64,000 nucleotides of DNA from Atopsyche davidsoni. Its lineage: Eukaryota > Arthropoda > Insecta > Trichoptera > Hydrobiosidae. Within the stretch, counting starts at the first letter, position 1. Every line of letters begins with the position of its first letter. The stretch spans positions 10,881,501 to 10,945,500 of the forward strand of contig JAILWY010000016.1 of assembly GCA_022113835.1 (NCBI GenBank), given 5' to 3'. Below the pieces are notes generated by a model. It was not told where the DNA came from, did not search any database, and was given only the letters and a program-made list of their open reading frames with translations. Below, in pieces: positions 10,046 through 21,390 of this stretch. The translations under genes and the position numbers were made by a program.

Positions 10046-10605
10046 GGTGTCCAAAAAGAGTATCGGGTTATTGCAACCGGGACCGTTATTGCGATATGCT
10101 TAGAAAAAATTTGGACCCAGAGTTGCAGGTGTTTCAAGGTTTCAACTCAAGAACGTGATTTCAACAAGACGAGACTACTTGCCATACATCCAATCAATCA
10201 ATTGAAGCTGTTGACGAATTATTCCCTAACAAGGTCATTTCACGTAGAGGTAACATCAACTGGCCTCCCAGAAGCCCCGACCTTAGCCCTCTTGACTATT
10301 TTGTATGGGAATACCTTAAAAGTAGGGTTTATGAGAATAATCTGACAAACCTAACAGAATTGAAACAAAGCATCAGGTCAGAAATGGCAGCAATATCGAA
10401 GGCTATGTGTCAGCGTGTTATCAGCAGTCTTAGTTTCAGATTAGAAGAGTGCCAGCAGCGTAACGTAACCATTTGGATAACATCATCTTTTTAAAAATAA
10501 TTTTCCATTTTGTATTCTTATAATCAACAATTAAAAAAATACTTGATTACTAGTACTTTTTGTTTTAATGAACTAACAAATACCCGATACTCTCTTTGGA
10601 CACCC
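10046..10605 (+). mobile_element. Internally deleted mariner-type transposon
   Basis: A 560-bp element with terminal inverted repeats of about 27 bp: GGTGTCCAAAAAGAGTATCG at the left and its inverse CGATACTCTCTTTGGACACC at the right. The transposase gene is deleted on its N-terminal side and only the C-terminal third remains (10159-10494). It belongs to the IS630-Tc1-mariner superfamily by the residual catalytic region and termini. A second copy's right end is at 1-175. It can only move in trans. Confidence 0.93.
10159..10494 (+). pseudogene. Mariner-type transposase remnant (C-terminal third)
   Basis: An open frame of 111 codons ending with TAA at 10492-10494. It begins FQQD; that Asp (10168-10170) corresponds to the second catalytic D of the family. 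The third D lies in WPPRSPDLSPLDYF, 36 residues farther on, so the spacing is of the D(36-37)D class. The codon directly before FQQD is TGA (10156-10158), where the family normally has Trp (WFQQD), so a nonsense change adds to the large N-terminal deletion. QDE replaces the usual QDG. Not functional. Confidence 0.88.
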
Positions 10606-11352
10606 GTTTTATCAGACTTATTACGTCTCTCCACTGATTTCTTGTTTCTAAAAAAAAACATATTCTTCTTTTGCATTGATTAAAAACCGAAATCTCACGG
10701 TTGATAAGATGGAAAAATTATTTGTAAACGGTTTTAAGCCTTTTGTGAAATAATTATTTGATCAATTATACTAGTCTAGTTACTCTTTTAACAAAGTTGT
10801 ATAAATTTTTTGATGGTTAGCCAGATACAGTATGATCAGATTTTTAAAATATTTTTTTTATAAAAAAATAAAACAACACTGTAAAATTATTATATAATGA
10901 AGTTTTATTCAATTTTATACTCTGAACGAATGAAAAGTGTGTTTTTTCCAGGTCGCCGGCACTGCAGCCCCCGGGATGGGGGTGCACCCAGACACACCCT
11001 GCACCGGGAAGTGGGTCAGACGGTCGCGAGGGGTGGCCTGCCTCACGAAAGAAGCCTCCCTGACGCCAGCCCGTAGCCATTTTCATTATTATAACTGAAA
11101 CCTCCCACACCTGGGACTGACAGGACGATCCCGGCAAATAGAAAGGTGGAAACTGAAGAATTGGATTTGTAGCACTGACTGAATGAATATTATTGTATGA
11201 AAAATATCAGATTTACTTGCGTATTTTTAAGTGAACATTTTCTTATATAATGTCTAAATTTCGCTGTCACCGACGACTTTTTGCTGTATGTTATGCAACG
11301 TCAAAGGCTAACGCAGAAATGTGGCTTTCAATTTAAGAGTAACAATCGTTAT
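10606..11352. other. Intergenic with one G/C-rich block at 10950-11140
   Basis: The block follows a T-rich stretch ending TTTTTTCCAG (10950), which imitates a 3' splice site, and continues about 190 bp with balanced to high G/C. No frame is open through it in a convincing way. It could be a conserved non-coding element or, less likely, a non-coding exon. The rest is A/T-rich. Confidence 0.3.
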
Positions 11353-11694
11353 GTGCCTCTCCTCATAGGAGGTTGACAACCATTTCACTGAGGATATACT
11401 CATGCTCAGTGGAAAATAGTGTAGTGGGCTCCCGGGTCCTTGTACACCGCAGTTTTATATTGAAAAGAATTTTATTTTATATTGCTGCTGCCCAATAGCT
11501 TTGCTTACAAAACTCTGGCGTTTAGATCTGATACTACTTCTGCAGCAAGCTACAGAAACAATAACATGAGCCCCCCGCGTACTTCCAGAGCACATTACTC
11601 CACAATCATTCCAAGTCCACTACTCCATTACCAATCCTTGATATGCGCTCAGGGCACAAAATGGCAGCCATGCACAAGAAACAGAATGGGGAGA
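11353..11694 (+). repeat. Family A dispersed repeat, near-complete copy
   Basis: About 340 bp containing the full order of family landmarks: GTGCCTCTCCTCA, the CATTTCACTGAGNATATACT region, GCAGTTTTATATTG, GCTGCTGCCCAATAGC, the TTCCAGAGCAC region, CATTCCAAGTCCACTACTCC, CTCAGGGCACA and CAGAATGGGGAGA. No inverted termini, poly-A tail or target duplication could be fixed, so the class is unknown. Confidence 0.8.
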
Positions 11695-13860
11695 CGGAAT
11701 CTCAGATTATAAATTCTTTCGCAAAAGACATTTAAATAAAATACTTGAACTTCTGGCATCTCAACACCCAACAAACCAAATCATCTAATAACAAAAGCTG
11801 CAAATACACTTAGAGTTTATAAACTTGAAAAGTTTTAAAAATAACACAAGTCTTTCTTTTACGCCGAATCAATGCAAACTTGTTTCTGGTTACGTCCATC
11901 AAGAAATAAGGCATTACTCGTCTTTACCTGATCATAATGCATGTAAAAAAATCCACATTTATGGTATTTCATACGTTCGTGTCAATATTTAAGACTATTT
12001 AAATTTACAATGATTAAATCTTGAACTCATTGCATACCATTGACCGACGCTTTTCTCCTCGGCAAGGAACGAGAACCGGGAACATATACAATTGTAACTA
12101 GAAGCTTTAATCCTACAGCTGGGAGCTTTTGCATTACAGCGCGAATATCTAAATAATTTCAAGTAAGCGAATAAGTTTTAAAAAAATAGTTTATAGAACA
12201 TTGTAGATTTATAATTATTATTGAATGTTTATAAAGTGGAGTATCTTTTCGGTTACTGTGAGCACGACCCGTGGGCAGACGCCAGCTCAGGTGCATTGTG
12301 GCTGGAATCTGTTTGCCTGCACAATGTTCGGCTAATCACTTCCATACAAACATCTCCTATGTTTGCCGCTGTCTGCAACTGCAGCATGGAGATCCTGATA
12401 CACAATGTACTGTGTATTGTATAGTCAACGCATTACGAAAAGTAGACGCTTTAATTTATTATCATTTATTATACTTGTGAATTTACTCGTTACATTATTT
12501 TTAATAAGATGATTAATAATTTTTGAAGATATGCGATTGATTGTAAAAAAAGGTCTGAACAATGAAAAATATATCTAATAATAGTTAAATAAATTTTTCA
12601 AAAATTAATTTACATTGCCTTCGTAAATTATTGCTACAGTACATGCTTCGCATGACTGTCCACATTTACTCGTTCGTGCAAGTAACTATATCCCATCATA
12701 CTAAATGTCTTATTACATTGTATGTATATTTCACGAATATTTCATAAGTAATGATTTCTAGGAAGAATGATGGTTTTATATGGTATAACAAAGAAAATAA
12801 CCTAAACAATGTCTCAATATAATTATTCAAAATTGTATTTCGTAGACATGGATGTCTGGCTCTCTCAGCTGAGAACCGTTTCAGGATGGTTGAATTTTCA
12901 TAAAGTTTTAATATGATTTGTTTTTTAGTTTAACATACAAAATAAAGTGCTGAAACTCTCCTGACGCAGGTTCTATATTGAGTTGTGATGAGATAAAATA
13001 CGTAAATTGAAAACAATATCTCAAGATACATATGAAAACGTATATGAAACAAAAAAAAGTTATACTCGTATTTAAGAAAATAAAATATCTTTTAGCGGTT
13101 AACAACGTACAATAAATGAACATTGAAAAAATATTAAAAAGTACGCAGAAATGAACAAAGCTATTGGGACTTAAACTAAATAAATGTAAATATCATTATA
13201 AATATAAATAGCGTACCGTCATCAGATGTAATAAATAACGACCACCATTGGCAACATTGGCTAATTCATATTAATTTACATTTTATATTGTTTTAGAATT
13301 TTATTTATAGTATTTGACGTTATTTATTGAATATATACTGTTTAAAATTCATAGCACGATAACAATTAATACATAAACAAGTGTCGTAATTCTAAGGGAA
13401 AAATCCATAAAGCATGCATACAACTGGTAGTTTTCGATTTGCGTGATCTGATAGGATGAATAACTCCTGCCTGACAATTAACCATTAAGAATATTTTGTT
13501 TGAGTTAGAAATTTACAGATTAAGGCATTTTCTCTATGATACGTAAGAGCCCATGAAGAATCCGCCCACGGATAGATCGGGATGAAGCGGTCGTTCCAAG
13601 AGACATTATGTAAATGCGCCTAGAGGACCAGCTTCCTGGAAACTGGAGTATGAAGAATAAACCGTGGGTTTTGTTGTGAGGAGCATTCCAGAAATCACAT
13701 TCATAGTCCAGAGTCTCAGGAAAACAATACCCTTTCTGAAAAATTGATTTTCAACATTTTCTACCAATATCACCATAAAATCATTCGTTATAGTTTCTTT
13801 TATTAAAAAGAGAAAAAGACTACCAAACGCGGTATTAATTTAAGTCATTTAAAAGCTAAG
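11695..13860. other. A/T-rich gene-free stretch with one balanced block at 12245-12425
   Basis: The block at 12245-12425 has normal complexity in A/T-rich surroundings. It includes palindromic GCAACTGCAGC-like and TGTTTGCC segments and could be a conserved non-coding element. Another balanced patch lies at 13540-13720. No tRNA, repeat boundary or exon is supportable elsewhere. Confidence 0.35.
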
Positions 13861-14378
13861 ATTACGTGATTACATCAATATATGTATCTTCCAATCATGG
13901 GAACACCATGGGGTAAAATGTGAGAATGTTGAAAATATAAAATAAAACAAACTAGATAGAGAATGGGTCAACTCATATTGAAAACTAGAGAGCTGTGCAA
14001 GAGATGAATAGAATCCGGATTCTTGCAATCATCAGATTTTTGTTGATTTTAACTGCGCGGCACTGATGCAGCGGATTTTAATCTCGTGCACTGCATTTGT
14101 ATGGATATCATTACACGATCCAGCCTTTAAAAAAATGTTAAGCTCTTAGAAAGTTCTAAAGAATAGTTAGTATAACGAGCCGGGCACGCCTGTCTTTCTA
14201 GCGGCGCACAGTGGGACCGAATCGAGGCCAGATCGGACGGAAAAATGAACACAACAAAAATCAAAATCAAAATTATCTTATTCAGTCCAAATAGTGTAAA
14301 CGTGGCTTGCTTGTAAACACAATATATTTTGAGTTTATTAATTTTATATATTTTTGTTACATAAATATTATCTGTTAA

Positions 14379-14645
14379 CCGAGCGGGACTTGTAAATACG
14401 TCCAACGTTAACAATATCGGGTACGGGTAGGACGTATGAATACGTCCTTGAAATATATGTTGCGCCCTGAAGAGAAATATGCGTAGATGATTCCTTTTAT
14501 CACTGAAAGGAAATTTATCTTAGAAACAATATATATCTACAAAAAAAGCTAGATTTGGAAGTAAGTTGTTTATTTTGAGTGACACGTCCTAGTGAAAGAG
14601 TACGCGTCCGTTGTATATTGCGTAGTTAAAAAGGGAACTCCCCGG
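14379..14645 (-). mobile_element. piggyBac-like MITE, copy 1 (TTAA-bounded)
   Basis: A 267-bp element flanked by TTAA (14375-14378) and its decayed counterpart TTAG (14646-14649). The termini are CCGAGCGGGAC at the left and, inverted, CCGGGGAGTTCCC at the right. Sub-terminal tandem-inverted motifs read ATACGTCC/GGACGTAT. The homologous element at 45837-46118 lies in opposite orientation and also ends at TTAA on both sides. TTAA target choice and CC-starting termini fit the piggyBac superfamily. No transposase is present. Confidence 0.6.
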
Positions 14646-14649
14646 TTAG

Positions 14650-17055
14650 CAGGTTAAGGATGTTAAGGATGTTTTTGAGTGTTGGATGTTTGATAAATAA
14701 TATTATGATAAGCTTACATAATATTTTGTCCGGCTTATTCTACTGCGGACCCACAGTGCGGCGGTTCTAGGAAGCGTTCACGGGGTCGGACAAGCGGCTG
14801 CGGTAGAGTCGGTCTAGTTTACCATACAATTGTCCCTGGATTGATTCCCGGAACACGTATCAGATTGTATGCAGTCTGCTGTAATTACCTCTGCCGGGAT
14901 GCATTATTCTACGAAACCTTCGTGCTACATATAATGGCTGGTAATAATAATAAATATGTAAATATCATCATGGAATATGGTGTCGTGTAGCTAGAAACGT
15001 TTCCATTTGTATGGTAACACAGGCAGTTACAAACACGGGGCATACTCGAGGAGTTGTAATAAAATAAAATATTTTGATATGACGGATGCTTCTTTGCACC
15101 ATTTGAGTTGGACAGAAACCCAATTACAATTGATATCAAGATAATAATTGAACAATCAAGAAATGCCTTCATTTATTCGTAGCGTCAAGGAATCACATTA
15201 ATCCCTGTGGTCCAAAACTATATAATTGTTTCGAGCTATTTTAATTGAAAATACAAAATTTAAGATATTAAAGAGCCTTTGCTAAGTGATTCAGGTATAA
15301 AAATATTATTATTTAGATAGAGCCTGGTGTTCGGTATAATTAATGCACCATTTAAAAGTAGACAATGAAAATGAATAGTTACTATAAATATGGGAAATTT
15401 TGAGGAAAAAAATTTTTTTTTTTTTAAATATATACTGATGCTTGCACATGACACACAAACTTAATTATCTAACTAAATTTTATTTTATTTAAAATATTGT
15501 ATCTAAAATCTACCTGCATGGTTGATCTCACTTAACTGGTTTAGTTATTGTTGAAATAAATTAGTTTGATAATAAAACCAATACTAACACTATTAAAAAT
15601 ATGATTTCTCGGTGAAATCGAAACTTGATAAAGCATTTATATCAATTAATTAAAAAGTGAAGCTTAAAAAAAAATTTGATTCACAAGAAAATGTAAAATT
15701 TCACTACGATTTATTGTCTGTTTTTGACACAATTTTTTTAATATGAAATTTAAATATATTCCTTTAAACCTATATTTTGATGGCACGCTACTGCGTTAGT
15801 GTATTATATACATAAAAATAAATAAATGTCCAATTTCAGCGGGTGAAATGGAGTCCAGACTTCCAGAAGACTTGCTGCTGGAGTCAGTTTTCTCGATGCT
15901 TAATTGTGTTTTGTCTGGACGAATCGAAAACACGAAGTCAACGATCTCTAAATATCTAAATAATAACTTTTCTTATACCAGAATAAGAATCACGGACTTT
16001 CACTGTGTATTTATTTGAATAGTTTTTATATATTATTTACTTACATTTACTTTGTCACTACTAAATATGCTCACATTTTTTTCAATCGCTAAATAATAAA
16101 TTTACGGTTCTTTTTAAATCATCAATTTAATGGCCATGTGATATTGATCATTTGAATAAAAATAATATTATTAAATATTATCTATAAAAAAAAAAAAATT
16201 ATTTATTAATCTTTAAATAAATAAATTTAGGCTATTCGAAAAAAAATATATATGAAATAAATTTTAGGGATGTTTACGCGGCGATCGGGAAGACAGATGA
16301 GTAATAGAATATAAAATTAAAACTCAATAGGCGATGCTTGTCCTGGGATTTCAAAAAACATAGAAACACAAAATAAATAATTGAAAACATATAATCTATT
16401 AAATCTTTTTTAATTAAATTAAACATATAATAATAAAAATTAAATCGATCTGACGTGGATATGTGAAAGTGGCTTTCACACATGCTAATAAAAAATTACT
16501 TTGTGAATGAGAGATAGAATAAAATTTCTGTGACGCTTATTTTATGTCTTTGTTATTATAATAAATAACGTCATAATAAAAATCATCAAATATGTAAAAA
16601 AAAATATGACTGTAATTATAATAAACAGCATTACCTTAACGGTCTTTATTAACGGTTTTATAAAAACAATTTTCGTTAAAATATATGTTTTAAAGTATTT
16701 GATTATATAAGATTGTTATAAATTTATTATATGTTCAAACTAAGTACCCCTTTTACTGATTAATCTCTCACTTAATTGGTTTTATTACACTTGGAGAGGA
16801 TACGAGTAAATGCATGCAAAACAAACTGCATGACTAGAGAGGCCCGGTTGTAGTCTTTTATAAGCTTGCTCGGCGTGCCAACGAAAATACAGGTATGGAT
16901 GCATTTAATATTATTTAATTAACTGTTCTTGGATTTAAACTGTCACTGACAATAAATTCGCGTTGTAATTTTTTTTATATAGTTTATATAAATTTAGTGT
17001 AAGCTATGTGAGAATCTTTTTGATATAATTTTGGATATAAATATGAAATGATAAG
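14650..17055. other. A/T-rich gene-free stretch
   Basis: A balanced patch at 14745-14910 (CGGACCCACAGTGCGGCGG and following) may be an old repeat or conserved element. The remainder is A/T-rich with long A and T runs. No supportable gene. Confidence 0.4.
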
Positions 17056-17690
17056 ATAAGATGCGAAAATCTATCCGAAAGTATTGGGTTCATATAATTC
17101 AAGTGAAAGCTTTGAGAAAGTCTATATTATAGTATTGGTTGATGTAAGTGAGGTGAAAGCTATGCGAAAGTCCATTGGGTTGATTAAAGTTAGGTGAAAT
17201 TCATGAGAAAATTTATCTGTTGTAAATTGAAAGCTTTGCAAAAGTCTATATGATAGTAATGGGTTGATATAAGTGAGGTTTAAGCTATAAAAAAGGATGA
17301 TCGGTTTAAAACCAGTAAGTTGAAAGCCATAAAAAAATCTGTCTGATGTGAGGTGAAAGTATTGGGTAGATGTGAGGTAGGTAAAGCTATGTGAAAGTCT
17401 ATTGAGTTAACATGAGCTAGGTGAAATTCATTTGAAAATATAGCTGATGTGATGTGAAAGCTATGGGAAAGTCCAATTTATAGTATTGTATAGAATTGAA
17501 AAGAGTATTTTATAGTATTGGGATGATATATGTCAGGTAGGAGCTATTTTAAAATCTATCTACTATAATTGGGTTGGTAGAATTAAAGTGAATGCCATGC
17601 GTAAGTGCACATTATTAATATTACCTTTATAAAAGTGGGGTGATATTTTTGATATTATTGAAGTGTTACAACTAAAATGAAAGCAATCTG
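17056..17690. repeat. Degenerate tandem repeat array, unit about 50-60 bp
   Basis: The phrase GTGAAAGCTATGNGAAAGTC, followed by TATANTATTGGGTTGATAT and GTGAGGT, recurs with heavy decay about ten times. Examples start near 17102, 17152, 17226, 17311, 17353, 17386, 17423, 17455, 17537 and 17590. The unit carries no coding frame. It looks like an old minisatellite. Confidence 0.7.
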
Positions 17691-17799
17691 ATAGTATTGA
17701 GTTGATATATTTAATTCGTTTTTTTTAAGATTTTTTTAATCGTAAACATAAATAATATTATAAATGAAATACTTTTTGTGTTTTAGCAGGTAGTTTACT

Positions 17800-17852
17800 A
17801 AATTTTTAAATAGAGTTTCACCAAGTACGCTCTGTCAAAAACATTAAATAAA
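17800..17852 (-). repeat. Fragment of family B terminal sequence
   Basis: ACCAAGTACGCTCTGTCAAA near 17820 matches, in inverse, the GACAGAGAGTACTTGGTGGA terminal segment of the inverted-repeat elements at 22174, 25265 and 27127. Only the end is present. Confidence 0.55.
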
Positions 17853-18068
17853 TAAATACAAACTATCGAGAGCCGAACAAAGTCCATTTGATCAAGCGTG
17901 ATAAATTTAGCAGCAGAAGATTGCATGGGCCGGTCACCTGTCGGCAGATAAATGACTAAGTGATATGATTTATCTCGACATATTAACTTTTCATCGCACA
18001 GAAATAAACGCAATGCAATTGGCACTTTCTCACCGTCAAGTGATCTAATTCTGTCCACCCGGCATCTG

Positions 18069-18141
18069 GTTTCCGTGGTGTAGTGGTTATCACATCCGCC
18101 TAACACGCGGAAGGCCCCCGGTTCGATCCCGGGCGGAAACA
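18069..18141 (+). tRNA. tRNA-Val (anticodon AAC), copy 2
   Basis: A complete cloverleaf with a body identical to the minus-strand gene at 606-678: 7-bp acceptor stem GTTTCCG/CGGAAAC, anticodon loop CTAACAC, T-loop TTCGATC and discriminator A. It is followed by TTTTTGATACTTTTTTT, a Pol III terminator. The 30 bp upstream (18039-18068, ending CCCGGCATCTG) equal those of copy 1, so both descend from one duplication including the promoter-proximal flank. The antisense strand of this gene yields an open frame beginning MFPPGIEPG; it is an artefact of the tRNA sequence. Confidence 0.96.
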
Positions 18142-18327
18142 CATTTTTGATACTTTTTTTAAATAAAAAAAATCTGCTGTCAAATAAAAATCATTTTCAC
18201 TGAAAGCAAAGCAAGGGTGTGTGTGAGTGTGAGTGGTCATTCATCATGCATCGTTGAAATCTCCCTTTCACGATATGTAACTAACTCTATCGGTGAAATT
18301 CGAGTCGAAAAAATTGCTCAGCAAGTA

Positions 18328-18813
18328 TAGGGTGTTTTTTATAGAGGTATAGAACTTTGAAATGGAATAAAACAAAGATAATTTTTTTAAATTGACATGA
18401 AATTAACTTTATTCGAAAGATATTTTTTTGGCATTATAATTTAAATATGATTTCTGGAATATGACCGCCACGGCTGGCTCGGACGCAGTCTAGTCTGGAG
18501 GTCTAATTCTCGATGACTTTTTCCAACATTTGTGGCCGTATATCGGCAATAACGCGGCGAATGTTGTCCTCCAAGTGGTCAATCGTCATCAAATCACTCC
18601 AAATACGGCAGTTTTGTTTATTGACGTATCCATTCAACCAAAAGTGAGCTTCATCGCTAAACAAAATTTGCTTATGAAAATCGGGATCAACGGCAATCTT
18701 GTTTTGGGCCCATTCACCAAATCAATTCAGGCGTCAGTCTATTTATGTTAAAATGCCATTTATTCTATTCTATACCTCTATTAAAGTTCTATACCTCTAT
18801 AAAAAACACCCTG
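18328..18813 (-). mobile_element. Internally deleted mariner-type transposon, second family
   Basis: Termini (C/T)AGGGTGTTTTTTATAGAGG and the inverse, with 25-30 bp of inverted similarity including GTATAGAACTTT, flanked by TA on both sides. The minus strand retains two joined transposase pieces: a central one with ILFSDEAHFWLNGYVNKQN (the Asp at 18653-18655 is a catalytic residue) and the C-terminal one with HLEDNIRRVIADIRPQMLEK. The part with the last catalytic Asp is missing. An in-frame TAG at 18503-18505 replaces the expected Trp codon after IEN. Non-functional. Not the same family as the 10-kb copy. Confidence 0.92.
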
Positions 18814-18834
18814 TATGTCTATATTATTTAAATT

Positions 18835-19010
18835 AAATCTCCTGTACTGGGGTGGTCGGTGGAACCTCCCCGCCAGTGCGGCCGCGCACTTGCGGTGGCT
18901 TGCGGGCCAGCTGTTCTACATTGTATGCGGGATCGTTACAACATAGTATGCGATATTGTTCATGGCCGGGAGTCGAACAAGGAAACTTACGGTCAATAAA
19001 AACGGAATAA
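18835..19010. promoter_or_regulatory. G/C-rich block
   Basis: A short block with CCGCCAGTGCGGCCGCGCAC and CGGGAGTCGAAC. The last phrase resembles a B box, but no cloverleaf can be built. Function unknown. Confidence 0.2.
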
Positions 19011-19089
19011 ATCACTTAACAAGCAAGCTTCCCTGCAGAAATATATTAAAACGCGCGAATGTTGTCAAACACCAAATGCTATGCTGTCT

Positions 19090-19626
19090 CAGTTCTTCTT
19101 TATGGAGTTGAGGACTAAGTCCTATACTCGAGTTTTTTTGATCATTTTCTGGTCCGTTTTGCGAAAAATCGACTGCACCAATAAAAAAAATTAAAATGCA
19201 AAAAGTTAGATACATCCCTTCTTCCGAACAGAATATTATTTTTATTTCTTGTAAATTTACTTTTAATATGATAAATATGTGTTTTTTCGATGGAAGTGTA
19301 GGAATTTGGAGATTCGTCATGTCCCTGTTCTAAGAGTCCTAAACATTTAAAAGTCTTTTTTTAAATTGGAATTAAAAGATTAAATATAAACCCTGTGCGA
19401 TTTATTATTTTAAAAATTATAAAAAAAAGTCTGTAACAAAATTTGGTTTTGAAAAGTCGTCATTTTCAAGATTTTATTTTACCCTGAAAATGGACGTTAA
19501 TTAAATAATAAAAAATTGGTAAATATAATTTATAGTTTTTTCAATACTATATAAAAAAATCAACTTTCGAAATAGAAAAATAAAGTGACAATTAAATTAG
19601 TTAAATGACACGATTTCGCCAGGTAA
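19090..19626 (+). repeat. Family E dispersed repeat, copy 1
   Basis: About 530 bp of A/T-rich sequence alignable along its length with 45250-45786. Shared landmarks are GTCCGTTTTGCGAAAAATCG, CATCCCTTCTTCCGAACA, GGAATTTGGAGATTCGTC, TTGAAAAGTCGTCATTTT and CACGATTTCGCCAGGTAA. Same orientation in both. No inverted termini are identified and coding frames are broken. Class unknown. Confidence 0.75.
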
Positions 19627-19944
19627 AACGGTCCTTTTTTGTGGCAGACGGGGGATGGACACCAAGCAAGGTTAGGTAGCAAGACCCTTAAGACGGCATC
19701 AATGCGAAAATCGAGAGGTTCGACATGTGATTTTATAGGAGAATCCTTAAAATATCTCCTGACGATGGTAAAAAAGCGTTTTTTCGAAACAGTAAATAAA
19801 GCATCCTACAGCTGATTGTCCAATAAAAAGTTGTAGAAAAAATTAGGGCATTGGAAGTCGAAAGCGGAATTGAAAAATGGTGATGCCCCTTAACTGTAAC
19901 AATTTAATTTAATAAAAAAAAACTCGTATTTTTTTGCAATTATA

Positions 19945-20235
19945 GCATCCGCGTTGCGTGGAGGAGAGCACTGCGTTGCAGGAGGGTCAAGTGTACAAGG
20001 TTTTTATGGTTGGACACGCGGTGCGGCGGGGCTCGCGATACATTGTACGGGCGACCGTTACGCCATCGGATGCAGCAACGCTTATCGGCGGGTAATGAGC
20101 CGGTCGGTGCCCCCCGAGGGCTCCCGAGGGCTCCCGAGGGTTCCCGGGGGCCCCCGGGGGCGGCTCCGCGATGCCAGCGGGGCTGGTAGCCTATATTTCT
20201 GACACTCGGGGCGTAATTGAACGCCAGGGTCGGAT
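19945..20235. promoter_or_regulatory. G/C-rich block with 10-bp tandem repeat
   Basis: Balanced to G/C-rich sequence. At 20113-20160 the decamer CGAGGGCTCC is repeated about four times with drift to CGGGGGCCCC. No bounded exon is seen. Candidate conserved non-coding block with local slippage. Confidence 0.3.
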
Positions 20236-20372
20236 GAGCGAAAAGCCCCTTCTAATAGACACAAAGCCTCAATCCTCTCTCACAACTAAATGTGATAAAC
20301 AAGATCTTTGGGGCACTTTTTCTCAATAATACTATTTTTAGTATATTTATGTATATTATCTTCTTCATATAC

Positions 20373-20616
20373 AGCATATACTCTTGCTGAAGCAGTGTTC
20401 ATGGTTTCCTAAGACCCCGGTCCTTCTACATCGCAGTTTTATATTGGAAGGAAAAGTCTGCGTATTGCTGCTGCCCAATAGCATTGTTATATTACCATTC
20501 TGCTGCAAGCTACATAAACTACTTCCAGAGCAATCATTCTTCATTACCGATCTTTTACACACGCTCAGGGTACAGAATGGCAGCCATGCACGAGCAACAG
20601 ATTGGGGAGAGCGGGG
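20373..20616 (+). repeat. Family A dispersed repeat, partial copy
   Basis: Contains GCAGTGTTCATGGTTT, TCGCAGTTTTATATTGGAAG, TTGCTGCTGCCCAATAGC, CAAGCTACA and CAGGGTACAGAATGGCAG in the order of the full copies. The first ~30 bp and part of the centre are missing. Confidence 0.75.
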
Positions 20617-20764
20617 CTAAACCATAAAACCATTCTAAAAATATTTATTCGAAAACGTTTTTTTTCGATAAATAAAAAAATATTTATACTATATTAAAAT
20701 TGACATTGAATTTTTAGTATAAATATATCTCAAGTACGAAAAAAACTTGGTCCCAAAAATGTCA

Positions 20765-21190
20765 CCTGAATTCTCGTAAATTTTATTAAGGCACGCTGCA
20801 GTTCGATGACGTGCTCACTGGAGAGGAGGTGGGGTTGAAGCCGGCACTCTTTCGCGTCGCATGATTTCAAGCAGTCCCTTAATAAAAATGAAAAGTAATA
20901 TCCAGAGGCGAGATGGCGGGCGTCGGCAGGTGGAATATAATAAAACTAAGCGTATGGCGGTAATATCGGGTTTCCGATCCGTCCTCGCAATTTGGAAGTG
21001 TTGCTGCCCGGCCCGGCTGACAGCGCGCCGTGCCGGGCGTGGATTGCTCTGACAGGCGACAAGAAATTGCAACAATGTTGCAGCCGCTGCGGCCGACGAG
21101 CGGACAGCCCCGGGCGCGCGCCAATCGATATCAACCGGCCGCGGAAAGTAGTTCGGCAGCAGGAGCACGCCCTGGACGAATTTATACACT
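20765..21190. promoter_or_regulatory. G/C-rich block, candidate conserved non-coding element
   Basis: About 420 bp of balanced to G/C-rich sequence in which all six frames have short overlapping ORFs. A GCAACA-a-TGTTGC palindrome (SOX-like ACAAT) lies near 21068-21080. GAAATTGC, AATCGATATC and CGCGCGCC are also present. The multi-frame openness reflects composition, and no splice-bounded exon is clear. Confidence 0.3.
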
Positions 21191-21390
21191 GCTGGTGTTA
21201 AAATTGAATTTTTTTTTTTAAATAATAAATTATATGCTTTGATGAGAAATCACGAAATAATAATATAACTAGGCAGCAACAATACGCAAATCGAATATAA
21301 AACTGCGATGTACAGAGAAAGACTGAGAAAACAAATTATGGTCAGTGAGATGGTCATGATGCTTTAGTACAAAATAAAGTATTATATATA

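Noticed and set aside
10004..10345. 113-codon plus-strand frame across the mariner left terminus
   Set aside because: It is in a different frame from the real transposase remnant and starts outside the element.
17056..17690. CRISPR-like array
   Set aside because: Units vary throughout, with no constant repeat and unique spacers, and the window is eukaryotic.
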